Shown: in pieces, positions 8,936 through 16,235 of the stretch | Numbering within the stretch: position 1 is the stretch's first letter | Layout of the letters: each line of letters starts with the position of its first letter | Assembly (NCBI RefSeq): GCF_014145675.1 | Contig: NZ_JACGZW010000015.1 | Span: 124,001 to 188,000, forward strand | Length of the DNA stretch: 64,000 bases | Source: Amycolatopsis dendrobii | GTDB lineage: Bacteria; Actinomycetota; Actinomycetes; Mycobacteriales; Pseudonocardiaceae | Reading direction: 5' to 3' | The notes under the pieces: generated by a model | Told to the model about the DNA's origin: nothing | The model's input: the letters and a program-made list of their open reading frames with translations, nothing else | Database searches by the model: none | Made by a program: the position numbers and the translations under genes

Positions 8936-10288
8936 ATGGCAGAACGGACGAAATACATTCTGGACGAGGCCGATCTCCCGGCGCAGTGGTACAACGTGGT
9001 GCCGGACCTTCCCGAGCCGCCGCCTCCGCCGCTGCACCCGGGAACCCGCGAGCCCGTCGGGCCGGCGGACCTGGCTCCGCTGTTCCCGCAAGCGCTCATC
9101 GAGCAGGAAGTCACCACCGAGCGCTACCTCGACATTCCCGAGGAAGTCCGGGACGTCTACCGGCTCTGGCGTCCGTCTCCGCTGTACCGCGCCCGCAGGC
9201 TGGAGAAGGCGCTCGGGACCCCGGCCCGGATCTACTACAAGTACGAGGGCGTCAGCCCGGTCGGCTCGCACAAGCCGAACACCGCTGTGCCACAGGCGTT
9301 CTACAACGCGGCCGAGGGCGTCACGCGGCTCACCACCGAGACCGGCGCCGGGCAGTGGGGGAGCGCGCTGGCATTCGCGTGCGCGACGTTCGGGCTGTCC
9401 TGCGAGGTCTGGCAGGTGCGCGCGTCGTACGACCAGAAGCCCTATCGCAAGCTGATGATGGAGACCTTCGGCGCGCAGGTGTACCCGAGTCCGTCCGACC
9501 GCACCGCCGCGGGCCGGGCGATCCTGGCGGAGGACCCGCGGTCGACGGGCAGTCTCGGGATCGCGATCAGCGAAGCCGTCGAGCAGGCCGCGGCGGATCC
9601 GGGTGCGCGGTACGCGCTGGGCAGCGTGCTCAACCATGTGCTGCTGCACCAGACGGTGATCGGCGAGGAAGCCCTCCGGCAGTTCGAAATGGCCGGCGAC
9701 ACCCCGGACGTGCTCGTCGGCTGCACCGGCGGCGGTTCCAACTTCGGCGGGCTCGCTTTCCCGTTCCTGCGGGAAAAACTGGCAGGCCGGATGAACCCGG
9801 TGATCCGCGCGGTCGAACCGGCGGCCTGCCCGACCCTCACCCGCGGCCGCTACGCCTACGACTTCGGCGACACCGCCGGCCTCACGCCCCTGCTGAAAAT
9901 GCACACGCTCGGCCACGGCTTCATCCCGGACCCGATCCACGCCGGCGGCCTGCGCTACCACGGGATGTCGCCGCTGATCTCGCACATCTACGAACTGGGT
10001 CTCATCGAGGCGCTCGCGATCGGCCAGCAGGAATGCTTCGCCGCAGGGGTGCAGTTCGCCCGCACGGAAGGCATCATCCCCGCGCCCGAGCCGACGCACG
10101 CGTTGGCCGCGTGCATCCAAGAAGCGTTGCGCTGCAAGGAGGCTGGCGAAGAAAAGGTGATCCTGACGGCGCTCTGCGGACACGCGCACCTCGACCTGCC
10201 CGCGTACGGCGCGTACCTGGCTGGCGACATGGTGGACAACGAACTTCCGGACGCGGCACTGGAGGAATCGTTGACGGCGCTGCCCTGA
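8936..10288 (+). CDS. TrpB2-type tryptophan synthase beta-like PLP enzyme
   Basis: 450 residues, ATG 8936 after GAGGAGG. The N-terminal extension rich in proline (PDLPEPPPPPLHPGT) and the spacing are typical of TrpB2 proteins. Key motifs are SPVGSHKPNTA with the PLP-binding Lys near residue 110, the catalytic Glu in TETGAGQWGSALA, and the phosphate loop VGCTGGGSNFGG. TrpB2 condenses indole with serine or acts on phosphoserine-related substrates; no trpA partner is adjacent, consistent with a stand-alone role. GAGQWG in place of the GAGQHG of TrpB1 supports the TrpB2 call. Downstream is a 624-bp repeat-bearing gap. Confidence 0.88.
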   Translation: MAERTKYILDEADLPAQWYNVVPDLPEPPPPPLHPGTREPVGPADLAPLFPQALIEQEVTTERYLDIPEEVRDVYRLWRPSPLYRARRLEKALGTPARIYYKYEGVSPVGSHKPNTAVPQAFYNAAEGVTRLTTETGAGQWGSALAFACATFGLSCEVWQVRASYDQKPYRKLMMETFGAQVYPSPSDRTAAGRAILAEDPRSTGSLGIAISEAVEQAAADPGARYALGSVLNHVLLHQTVIGEEALRQFEMAGDTPDVLVGCTGGGSNFGGLAFPFLREKLAGRMNPVIRAVEPAACPTLTRGRYAYDFGDTAGLTPLLKMHTLGHGFIPDPIHAGGLRYHGMSPLISHIYELGLIEALAIGQQECFAAGVQFARTEGIIPAPEPTHALAACIQEALRCKEAGEEKVILTALCGHAHLDLPAYGAYLAGDMVDNELPDAALEESLTALP

Positions 10289-10912
10289 GGGGTGTGGCTG
10301 GCGGGTCGCGGGAAGCAGGTCGAGGGGACCAGCGGGCAGGCGAGCGCTGGTTGGCAGGCGAAGGTGCGATGAGAGGCGGCGGCTGGAAAGGCTCGGCTGG
10401 GCACGTCGAGCGAAGGCGGCGGCGGAGAGGAGCGGTGGACTGGGCGGGTTCGACGAGCGGATCGGCGGTGGAAGGCCAGGTGGATCGGCCAAGCGGGTCG
10501 GCCAGGAGAACCTGGCCGGGTCGCATCCGGCGGTGCGGACTGGCGCTGGCGCAGCGGGCGCGGCGCACCGGGTGAGGCGCGCCAGTCGGGGCGAGGCGCA
10601 TCGAGCGGGGCACGGCAGGGCGAGGCGTGGCCGGGGAGGTGTGGCAGGCGGGGCGCGGCGCGCCAGCCGGGGCGAGGCGCATCGAGCGGGGCACGGCAGG
10701 GCGAGGCGTGGCCGGGGAGGTGTGGCAGGCGGGGCGCGGCGCGCCAGCCGGGGCGAGGCGCACCGGGCGCGGCACGGCACGGCCAGGCGGGGCACGGCAC
10801 GGCGCGTCAGGCGAGGTGTGCCCGGGGAGGTGTGGCAGGCGGGCACGGCACGGCACCCCAGGCGGGGCGCGGCACGGCGAGGCACCCCAGGCGAGGCGAA
10901 TCGAGGCGAGAT
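10289..10912. repeat. Convergent gap with 81-bp tandem repeats
   Basis: This G-rich gap between two convergent genes has no recognisable gene. Two near-identical 81-bp units (10581-10661 and 10662-10742) are followed by a third, decayed copy from 10743 and by shorter fragments (GGGGAGGTGTGGCAGGCGGG recurs near 10829) up to about 10890. Each unit contains GGGGCGAGGCGCAYCGRGCG followed by GGCCGGGGAGGTGTGGCAGG. The period is a multiple of three, so open frames run through it on both strands and give repeating peptides, but these match nothing I know. The upper strand is strongly G-rich, and purine-rich runs could form G-quadruplexes. Confidence 0.75.
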
Positions 10913-12106
10913 TCAGCCATCCCCGGCGAGGCCGGACCGGCGACGCTCCAGGAAGGTTCGCTCGGTCTCGTTGGTGGCCAACGCGATCGCCTCGGCATAA
11001 GCGGCGTCGGCTTCGGTGGTGCGGCCCAGGCGGGACAGGAGATCCGCGCGGGTGGCGGGCAGCAGGTGGTAACCCGGCAGGTCCAGTTCGTCGACCAGCG
11101 CCAGGGCCAGTTCCGGGCCGTGGACTTCGGCTACTGCGACGGCGCGGTTCAGGGCGACGACGGCGGTCGGGGTGTGGGCCAGGAGCTGGTCGTACAGAGC
11201 GAGTACCTGTGGCCAATCCGTCGTGGTGCCGTCGGTATGGACGGCGTTGATCGCGGCTTGCAACTGGTACGGGCCGGGCTGTCCGCGGCGCAGGCATTGC
11301 CGTACTAGGGCGTGGCCTTCGGCGATCAGGGCTTGGTTCCAGAGCGAGCGGTCCTGTTCGGTGAGGACTACCAGGTCGCCTGAGGCGTTGACGCGGGCTG
11401 GGCGGCGGGCTTCGGTCAGGAGGAGCAGGGCCAGCAGGCCTTGGACCTCCGGTTCGTCGGGCATCAGGTCGGCCAGGGCGCGGGTCAGGCGGACGGCTTC
11501 CAGGCACAGGTCTGTCCGGACCAAGGGGCCGGATGTCGAGGTGTAACCCTCGTTGAAGACCAGGTACAGGACGGTGAGGACGGAGGCCAGCCGGTCCGGT
11601 AGGGCGGCCTCGTCGGGGACTCGGTACGGGATGCCGGCGTCGCGGATCTTCTTCTTTGCGCGGACGATGCGTTGGGCGATCGTCGGTTCCGGGACCAGGT
11701 ACGCGCGGGCGATCTCGGCGGTTTCCAAACCGCCCAGCAGGCGCAGGGTCAGGGCGGTTTGCGCGAGAGGGGACAGGGCAGGGTGACAGCAGGTGAAGAT
11801 CATCCGCAACTGGTCGTCGCGCACGGGGCCCATCTCGGCTGGTTCGTCGGGCTGGTGCAGGAGCAAGGCCTGTGCGTGCCGGGCCTCCCGCGTGGATTCC
11901 CGGCGCAGGCGGTCGATCGCGCGGTTTCGGGCGGTGGTCACGATCCAGGCGCCAGGGTTGGCCGGCAGCGACTCAGCCCAGGCGGTGACGGCGGCGGCGA
12001 AGGCGTCTTGCACCGCCTCCTCGGCTAGGCCGATGTCGCCGAGGAGGCGGGTCAAGGTGGCGACGCAGCGGCCGTACTCGGCTCGATAGACCGCGTCGAG
12101 CGTCAC
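10913..12106 (-). CDS. ECF42-type RNA polymerase sigma factor with C-terminal extension
   Basis: 397 residues from GTG 12106. Region sigma2 (VYRAEYGRCVATLTRLLGDIGLAEEAVQDAFAAA) and sigma4 (TALTLRLLGGLETAEIARAY and TIAQRIVRAKKKI) are followed by a long C-terminal helical extension containing DELDLPGYHLLPATRADLL, the signature of the ECF42 group. Such sigma factors pair with small DGPF proteins; here the DGPF gene lies directly upstream and the start overlaps its stop (GTGA at 12103-12106). There is no anti-sigma factor nearby, as expected for this group, where the extension is thought to control activity. A matching promoter precedes the DGPF gene, so the pair is probably autoregulated. Confidence 0.92.
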   Translation of the reverse strand: MTLDAVYRAEYGRCVATLTRLLGDIGLAEEAVQDAFAAAVTAWAESLPANPGAWIVTTARNRAIDRLRRESTREARHAQALLLHQPDEPAEMGPVRDDQLRMIFTCCHPALSPLAQTALTLRLLGGLETAEIARAYLVPEPTIAQRIVRAKKKIRDAGIPYRVPDEAALPDRLASVLTVLYLVFNEGYTSTSGPLVRTDLCLEAVRLTRALADLMPDEPEVQGLLALLLLTEARRPARVNASGDLVVLTEQDRSLWNQALIAEGHALVRQCLRRGQPGPYQLQAAINAVHTDGTTTDWPQVLALYDQLLAHTPTAVVALNRAVAVAEVHGPELALALVDELDLPGYHLLPATRADLLSRLGRTTEADAAYAEAIALATNETERTFLERRRSGLAGDG

Positions 12107-12462
12107 GCAACGTCCTCTGGGCCCTCGGCGAACGGGCGTACTTCGATGGGGCGGCCGCAGGCTTGGGCGCATTTATCCGCCCAGGACAGGGCTTCGTCCA
12201 GGTCCGCGCATTGGATTACCCAGAAGCCGCCTAGCTGCTCCTTCGTTTCGGCGAACGGGCCGTCGGTCATCGTGCTGGTGCCGTTTGCGGGGCGGACGAC
12301 GGTGGTGGCGTGCGAAGGGCGCAAACCGCCGACGAACACCCAGGCGCCTGCGGCTTTCATGTCGTCGGTGACCTTGGTGGTGCGGGCCATCTGGGCGGAC
12401 AGCTCGTCGCCGGTCTCCAGCGTCGTTTCGTCTGCCTGGACGGCCAGCAGGTACTGCTTCAT
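12103..12462 (-). CDS. DGPF-domain (YCII-related) protein, ECF42 partner
   Basis: 119 residues. The name-giving motif is visible in TMTDGPFAETKEQLGGFWVI near residue 65, within a YCII-like alpha/beta fold. ATG 12462 is preceded by GGAG with good spacing. These proteins are almost always encoded next to ECF42 sigma factors and are often their targets; a molecular role has not been settled, though a sensor or small enzyme has been proposed for YCII relatives. The stop codon overlaps the sigma factor start, giving translational coupling. The gene follows the ABC exporter gene on the same strand but has its own putative promoter. Confidence 0.9.
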   Translation of the reverse strand: MKQYLLAVQADETTLETGDELSAQMARTTKVTDDMKAAGAWVFVGGLRPSHATTVVRPANGTSTMTDGPFAETKEQLGGFWVIQCADLDEALSWADKCAQACGRPIEVRPFAEGPEDVA

Positions 12463-12499
12463 GGCGAACTCCTCACCCGACGGGGTCTCTTGCCTTGGC

Positions 12500-12526
12500 T
12501 ACGAACGCACACGACGCCATTCGACA
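12500..12526 (-). promoter_or_regulatory. Putative ECF42 promoter
   Basis: On the minus strand TGTCGA (12526-12521) is followed 17 bases later by CGT (12503-12501). Published ECF42 promoters carry TGTCGA at -35 and a CGA/CGT-like element at -10, so this fits an autoregulated promoter of the DGPF-sigma pair. It lies between the end of the ABC permease gene and the DGPF start, giving a leader of about 30-40 bases. Confidence 0.6.
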
Positions 12527-12541
12527 CCTCGGCAAAAACTT

Positions 12542-14131
12542 TCACCGTTCTTTGGAGACGGTCGCCAGCAGCTCCGGGCCCCGCGTCACCAGTCGTTGCT
12601 GGGCTAGCGAACCCCACCACCAGGCCAGCGCGATGCCGGTCGCGATCCCGGCCGGGATTCCCAGCCACTGCAGCACCGGCAGATCAGCCAGCTTCCCGGC
12701 GACGCACAGCGCCACGACCGGCACCGCGCCGAGCACGATCAGCAGCGTGGACGCCAGCATCAGGGCGGCTCGGGCGCACCCGGGCCGCCCGCCGGACGAC
12801 CAAGGGCTGCCGCTGCGGCGTTGATCTGGCAGCGGGAAGGCGAGGAAGACGGATTGGAGCATCAGGACACCGGCACCGGCGCCCAGCGTTGCCGGGACTA
12901 GACCCAGGACCCATGGGTACGCGCCCGGTACGCCGGTGACGCCGGGCAGGACCAGGGCCAGCACCAAGGCCACGGGCGCGACGATCAGGGCCCACGCCAG
13001 CTGACGGCCGCGGATGTCGGCGCGTTCGGCGCCGGGGACCACGAGCGTGTGCCACAGGGCACTGCCGTCCATTCCGTACAGGTTGCCGGACTGCATGGAC
13101 GCGAAAATCACCACCGCGACACCGAAATACGGCAGCATCACCGACTGTCCGCCGCCACCGCCGGACAGGGCTGGCACGACGGTGATGACGAAGCCGATCA
13201 GCAGCGTCGACAGCAGGGCGACACGTCGGCGGGCGTCTCGCCACCAGGTGTAAAGCTCCTTGCGTGCCACGGCGCCGACCGGAGTGGCCGGGAGCAGGCT
13301 GCGTCGCGTGCGGGTGCTCTTCGCGCGGGTGCGGGAGGCTCCGCGGAACGACGGGGTGGTGACCTGGCGGGCCAGCAGCGCACCCCAGACCACGATGAGA
13401 ACCGCCACGACGCCGAGCAGCGCGGCGAAGAGGCCGCCGACGATGCCCCACTCGCCGGTTCCGGCCGCGTGTACCGCGAGCGTGCCCCAGCCGGAGGGAA
13501 GGGCGTGCATGACACTCGTGAAGCCGGGCATCTGGCCGCTGACGATCGCCGGGCCGACGCTTCGCATCACGTAGTTCACCGCGACGCCGGACAACCCGGT
13601 GAGCGCCACCAGGATGATGCCCAGTTCCTTGCCCTTGCGCGACGTCAGCAGCGCTCCGAGCGCGGCCATCACCACGCGGTACAGCAGCACCACGAACGCC
13701 AGCTGCAGCACGGTGAACACGAGCCCGACCAACGCCGCTCCGGCACCGAACCGCAGGCCGTAGAACACCAAGCCGAGGAACGCCAGCAAGCTCACTACCG
13801 CCGTGACGCCCACGAAGCTCGCCGCGAGCAGGCCGATCGCCAGCTTGCGCCGGGGGATCGGCAGCAGCGCGAAGTGTTCCGGCCGCAGGGTGTCGTCTCC
13901 GCCGCCGGTCGCGATCGGCGCGAGCACCCAGCCCGCCATCCAGACCGCGTAGACCGAGGTGAGCAGGTCGACGGTGATCCGCGCTTCCGGAACGGGGAAC
14001 ACCGCGATGCCGATGGTGAACAGAGCCGCCAGCAGGCCGAAGATGCCGCCGACGATCATTCCGGCGATCTGCCGCCCGCGCAGGGAATTGCGCAGGACCC
14101 GCAGTTTCAGTCGGACGAGGACGCCAACCAC
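12542..14131 (-). CDS. ABC-2 type exporter permease
   Basis: 529 residues from GTG 14131, preceded by GGAGGGG; the start lies inside the end of the ATPase gene (25-bp overlap). The protein is dominated by hydrophobic helices: I count roughly 12, beginning with QIAGMIVGGIFGLLAALFTI near residue 18, with a soluble central loop (RGASRTRAKSTRTRR) and an internal repeat-like second half (ARKELYTWWRDARRR). It has no periplasmic domain of the MacB/FtsX kind. With the neighbouring ATPase it should form a two-gene exporter in the cytoplasmic membrane. The cargo is unknown. Confidence 0.85.
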   Translation of the reverse strand: MVGVLVRLKLRVLRNSLRGRQIAGMIVGGIFGLLAALFTIGIAVFPVPEARITVDLLTSVYAVWMAGWVLAPIATGGGDDTLRPEHFALLPIPRRKLAIGLLAASFVGVTAVVSLLAFLGLVFYGLRFGAGAALVGLVFTVLQLAFVVLLYRVVMAALGALLTSRKGKELGIILVALTGLSGVAVNYVMRSVGPAIVSGQMPGFTSVMHALPSGWGTLAVHAAGTGEWGIVGGLFAALLGVVAVLIVVWGALLARQVTTPSFRGASRTRAKSTRTRRSLLPATPVGAVARKELYTWWRDARRRVALLSTLLIGFVITVVPALSGGGGGQSVMLPYFGVAVVIFASMQSGNLYGMDGSALWHTLVVPGAERADIRGRQLAWALIVAPVALVLALVLPGVTGVPGAYPWVLGLVPATLGAGAGVLMLQSVFLAFPLPDQRRSGSPWSSGGRPGCARAALMLASTLLIVLGAVPVVALCVAGKLADLPVLQWLGIPAGIATGIALAWWWGSLAQQRLVTRGPELLATVSKER

Positions 14132-14877
14132 GCCAGCCCCTCCGCTCCGCCGGTCCGCCCGCCGACAATGTGCACGAACGCGTCTTCCAGCGTGCCTTCG
14201 CCCCGCACGTCCGCCACCGCGCCCGCGGCGACGACGCGGCCGCGCGTGATCACCGCGACGTGGCTGCACAGCTGTTCCACCAACGCCATCACGTGGCTCG
14301 AGAGCACGACCGCGCCGCCAGAGGCGACGAACCGCTGCAGGATCGTGCGGATCGTCGACGCCGAAACCGGGTCGACCGCCTCGAACGGCTCGTCCAATAC
14401 GAGCAGCCGAGGGCCGTGCAGCAACGCGGTCGCGAGGCCGATCTTCTTGCGCATCCCCGCGGAATAGTCGATGACGAGGGTGCGCTCGGCGTCCGTCAGC
14501 TCCAGCACGCCCAGCAATTCCTGCGCGCGTTCGGCGACCGTGTCCGGCGCGAGCCCGCGCAGCAGGCCCATGTACGTCAGCAGTTCCCGCCCGGTGAGCC
14601 GCTCCGGAATGGACAATCCGTCCGGCAGAACGCCGATCAGGCTTTTCGCCCGTTCCGGTTCCCGCCACACGTCCACGCCGAACACGCGCGCTTCGCCTGC
14701 GTCCGGCCGGAGCAGGCCGACCGCCATCGACAGCGACGTCGTTTTCCCGGCTCCGTTGGGGCCGACGAGGCCGAAGAACGACCCCCGCGGCACTTCCAGC
14801 CGCACATCGTCAACTGCCAGCGTGGTCCCGAACCGTTTGGTGAGTCCGTAAAGCCCCATGGCCGCGTCGTCGGACAC
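14107..14877 (-). CDS. ABC transporter ATP-binding protein
   Basis: 256 residues, GTG start at 14877 with GGGAAGGGGGAA upstream. Walker A GPNGAGKTTSL near residue 39, signature YSAGMRKKIGLA near residue 138, Walker B LLVLDEPFEAVDP near residue 158, and the H-loop in LSSHVMALVEQL. The signature YSAGM instead of LSGGQ is common in ABC-2 exporters. It lies downstream of the SnoaL-like gene by 42 bases and overlaps the permease, so the three may be one transcript starting at the divergent TetR region. Drives efflux of an unknown compound. Confidence 0.93.
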   Translation of the reverse strand: MSDDAAMGLYGLTKRFGTTLAVDDVRLEVPRGSFFGLVGPNGAGKTTSLSMAVGLLRPDAGEARVFGVDVWREPERAKSLIGVLPDGLSIPERLTGRELLTYMGLLRGLAPDTVAERAQELLGVLELTDAERTLVIDYSAGMRKKIGLATALLHGPRLLVLDEPFEAVDPVSASTIRTILQRFVASGGAVVLSSHVMALVEQLCSHVAVITRGRVVAAGAVADVRGEGTLEDAFVHIVGGRTGGAEGLAWLASSSD

Positions 14878-14919
14878 CGGTTCCCCCTTCCCGTGGTGTG
14901 CGCACGACTGTACGCGGGG

Positions 14920-15477
14920 TCACCGACAAAAAGCGGGCGGAGTGGTGTCGGAAAGCCGCGGATCCGGAGTCCCGGACATCGCCAGCAGCCCGCGCACCGC
15001 GCGCACGAGCTTGGGCCAGGACGTGGGCTTCCGGACGTCGTACGCGCGCAGCAGTTGGCGGAGCATGGTGAGCGTGTCGAAGTAAATGCGTTCGCACACC
15101 AGCTGTTCGCCGGCGTCGAAGAGGAAGTACGCCGTCATCCGGACCCGGAACCGCTGTCCGGTCGGCGGAATCTTCCCGAGCGGCCCGCGATGCGTGCCGA
15201 GAAGCCAGAACTCGACGATTACCGCGTCCGCACTGTGCCGCAGGGCGATGATTTCGTGGTCTTGATCGGGAAAAGCGCGGCGCGTTTCGTCGTAGTAGCC
15301 GCGCACCGCGGAATCGCCGTCGTGCACGGTCATCGTCGGCACGATCTCGTAGCGCGGGTGCGGGAACGTCGCCAGGACGTCGTCCCAGTCCTGGCGCACC
15401 TCGTCGCGGAAGTGGTCGAGGACGAGCTTTTGCCGGGCACGCAGCACTTCGGGCGCGGGAATCGCCGACGGGTCCAC
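14920..15477 (-). CDS. SnoaL-like / NTF2-fold protein
   Basis: 185 residues from GTG 15477, chosen for the TTGGAGG five bases upstream. The segment around HDGDSAVRGYYDETRRAFPDQD and later VEFWLLGTHRGPLGKIPPTG is typical of SnoaL/ester-cyclase-like members of the NTF2 fold, where FP..H and G.HxGxxxGxxPTG positions line a pocket. Members are polyketide cyclases, limonene-epoxide-hydrolase-like enzymes or small-molecule binders; which applies is unclear. It is divergent from a TetR gene with a strong palindrome in the 80-bp gap and lies upstream of an ABC exporter, suggesting a TetR-controlled response to a small organic molecule. Confidence 0.75.
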   Translation of the reverse strand: MDPSAIPAPEVLRARQKLVLDHFRDEVRQDWDDVLATFPHPRYEIVPTMTVHDGDSAVRGYYDETRRAFPDQDHEIIALRHSADAVIVEFWLLGTHRGPLGKIPPTGQRFRVRMTAYFLFDAGEQLVCERIYFDTLTMLRQLLRAYDVRKPTSWPKLVRAVRGLLAMSGTPDPRLSDTTPPAFCR

Positions 15478-15512
15478 GGGGTCCTCCAAGTCAAGGAGAG
15501 CGGAACCGCAAT

Positions 15513-15533
15513 TTAATCCACGGTGTGGGTTAA
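15513..15533. promoter_or_regulatory. Palindromic operator, probably for the TetR regulator
   Basis: TTAATCCAC (15513-15521) and GTGGGTTAA (15525-15533) form an inverted repeat with 8 of 9 pairs matching and a 3-base spacer. It sits in the 80-bp gap between the SnoaL-like gene and the TetR gene, an ideal place to control both. The A/T-rich ends stand out from the GC-rich surroundings. Confidence 0.65.
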
Positions 15534-15557
15534 CCGCAAGTGCGCCATGATGGAGCC

Positions 15558-16235
15558 GTGAACACCACGACCCGCCGGGGACGCCCGCGCAAGGGAGACG
15601 CCAGGCTGTCGCGGGAGGCGATCCTGACGGCCGCGCTGGAAGTAGTCGACGCCGACGGAGCGGCAGCGGTGAGCATGCGGACCGTCGCGCAGCGGCTCGG
15701 CGTGGACGCGAAGAGCCTCTACCACCACATCGACGGCAAAGAAGCCTTGCTCGACGCCGTCGCCGGACACGTCCTGGGCGGGATCGACCTGCCGGAACCG
15801 ACCGGGCAGCCCGAAGCGGACCTCCGCGCGATCGCCCAGTCGTTCCGGACGGCAACGCGAGCGCACCCGCAGGCCGCCGCGCTGGTCCTCACCAGGCAGT
15901 TGCCGTCGATCGCCGCGCTCGCCCCGGTCGAGGCGGTGCTTTCCGTGCTGCGCAAGGCAGGCGCGTCACCCGAAGAGGCAGTGCACCTGCTGCGCTCGCT
16001 CCTGGCCGTCGTCGTCGGCTCGCTCCTGCGCGAGGCCGGTGCGGGCCCGGCGTTCGGCGTCACCGACGAAGCCGGAATCGCCCACCGCCGCGCCGAATTG
16101 GAGCAGACCGAGCTTCCCGCCGTGGTCGAGTCCGCGCCGCAGCTGGCGCGATGCGATCACGAAGCGGAGTTCGCCTTCGCTGTCGACCTCGCGGTAGCCG
16201 CCACGATGCAGCGACTCGCTACTCCCCGCAGGTGA
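15558..16235 (+). CDS. TetR family transcriptional regulator
   Basis: 225 residues from GTG 15558, with GGAG just upstream. The N-terminal helix-turn-helix reads LSREAILTAALEVVDADGAAAVSMRTVAQRLGVDAKSLYHHIDGKEALLDAV, of the TetR_C_1/TetR_N class with YHH in the recognition helix end; the C-terminal part (about residues 80-225) is an all-helical ligand and dimerisation domain. It is read away from the SnoaL-like/ABC exporter genes and shares with them the 15513-15533 palindrome, so it probably represses them and itself. Its last 17 bases overlap the convergent VanW-like gene. Confidence 0.92.
   Translation: MNTTTRRGRPRKGDARLSREAILTAALEVVDADGAAAVSMRTVAQRLGVDAKSLYHHIDGKEALLDAVAGHVLGGIDLPEPTGQPEADLRAIAQSFRTATRAHPQAAALVLTRQLPSIAALAPVEAVLSVLRKAGASPEEAVHLLRSLLAVVVGSLLREAGAGPAFGVTDEAGIAHRRAELEQTELPAVVESAPQLARCDHEAEFAFAVDLAVAATMQRLATPRR

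Noticed and set aside
9988..10800. Minus-strand frames giving repeated proline/arginine-rich peptides
   Set aside because: They arise from the 81-bp tandem repeat whose period is divisible by three; no start signal or conservation is visible.
10581..10823. Possible CRISPR array
   Set aside because: The repeats are contiguous 81-bp tandem copies without unique spacers, and no cas genes are nearby.
14107..14877. YSAGM instead of LSGGQ in the ABC ATPase as a defect
   Set aside because: YSxGM-type signatures are frequent in ABC-2 exporter ATPases; Walker A, Walker B and the H-loop are intact.
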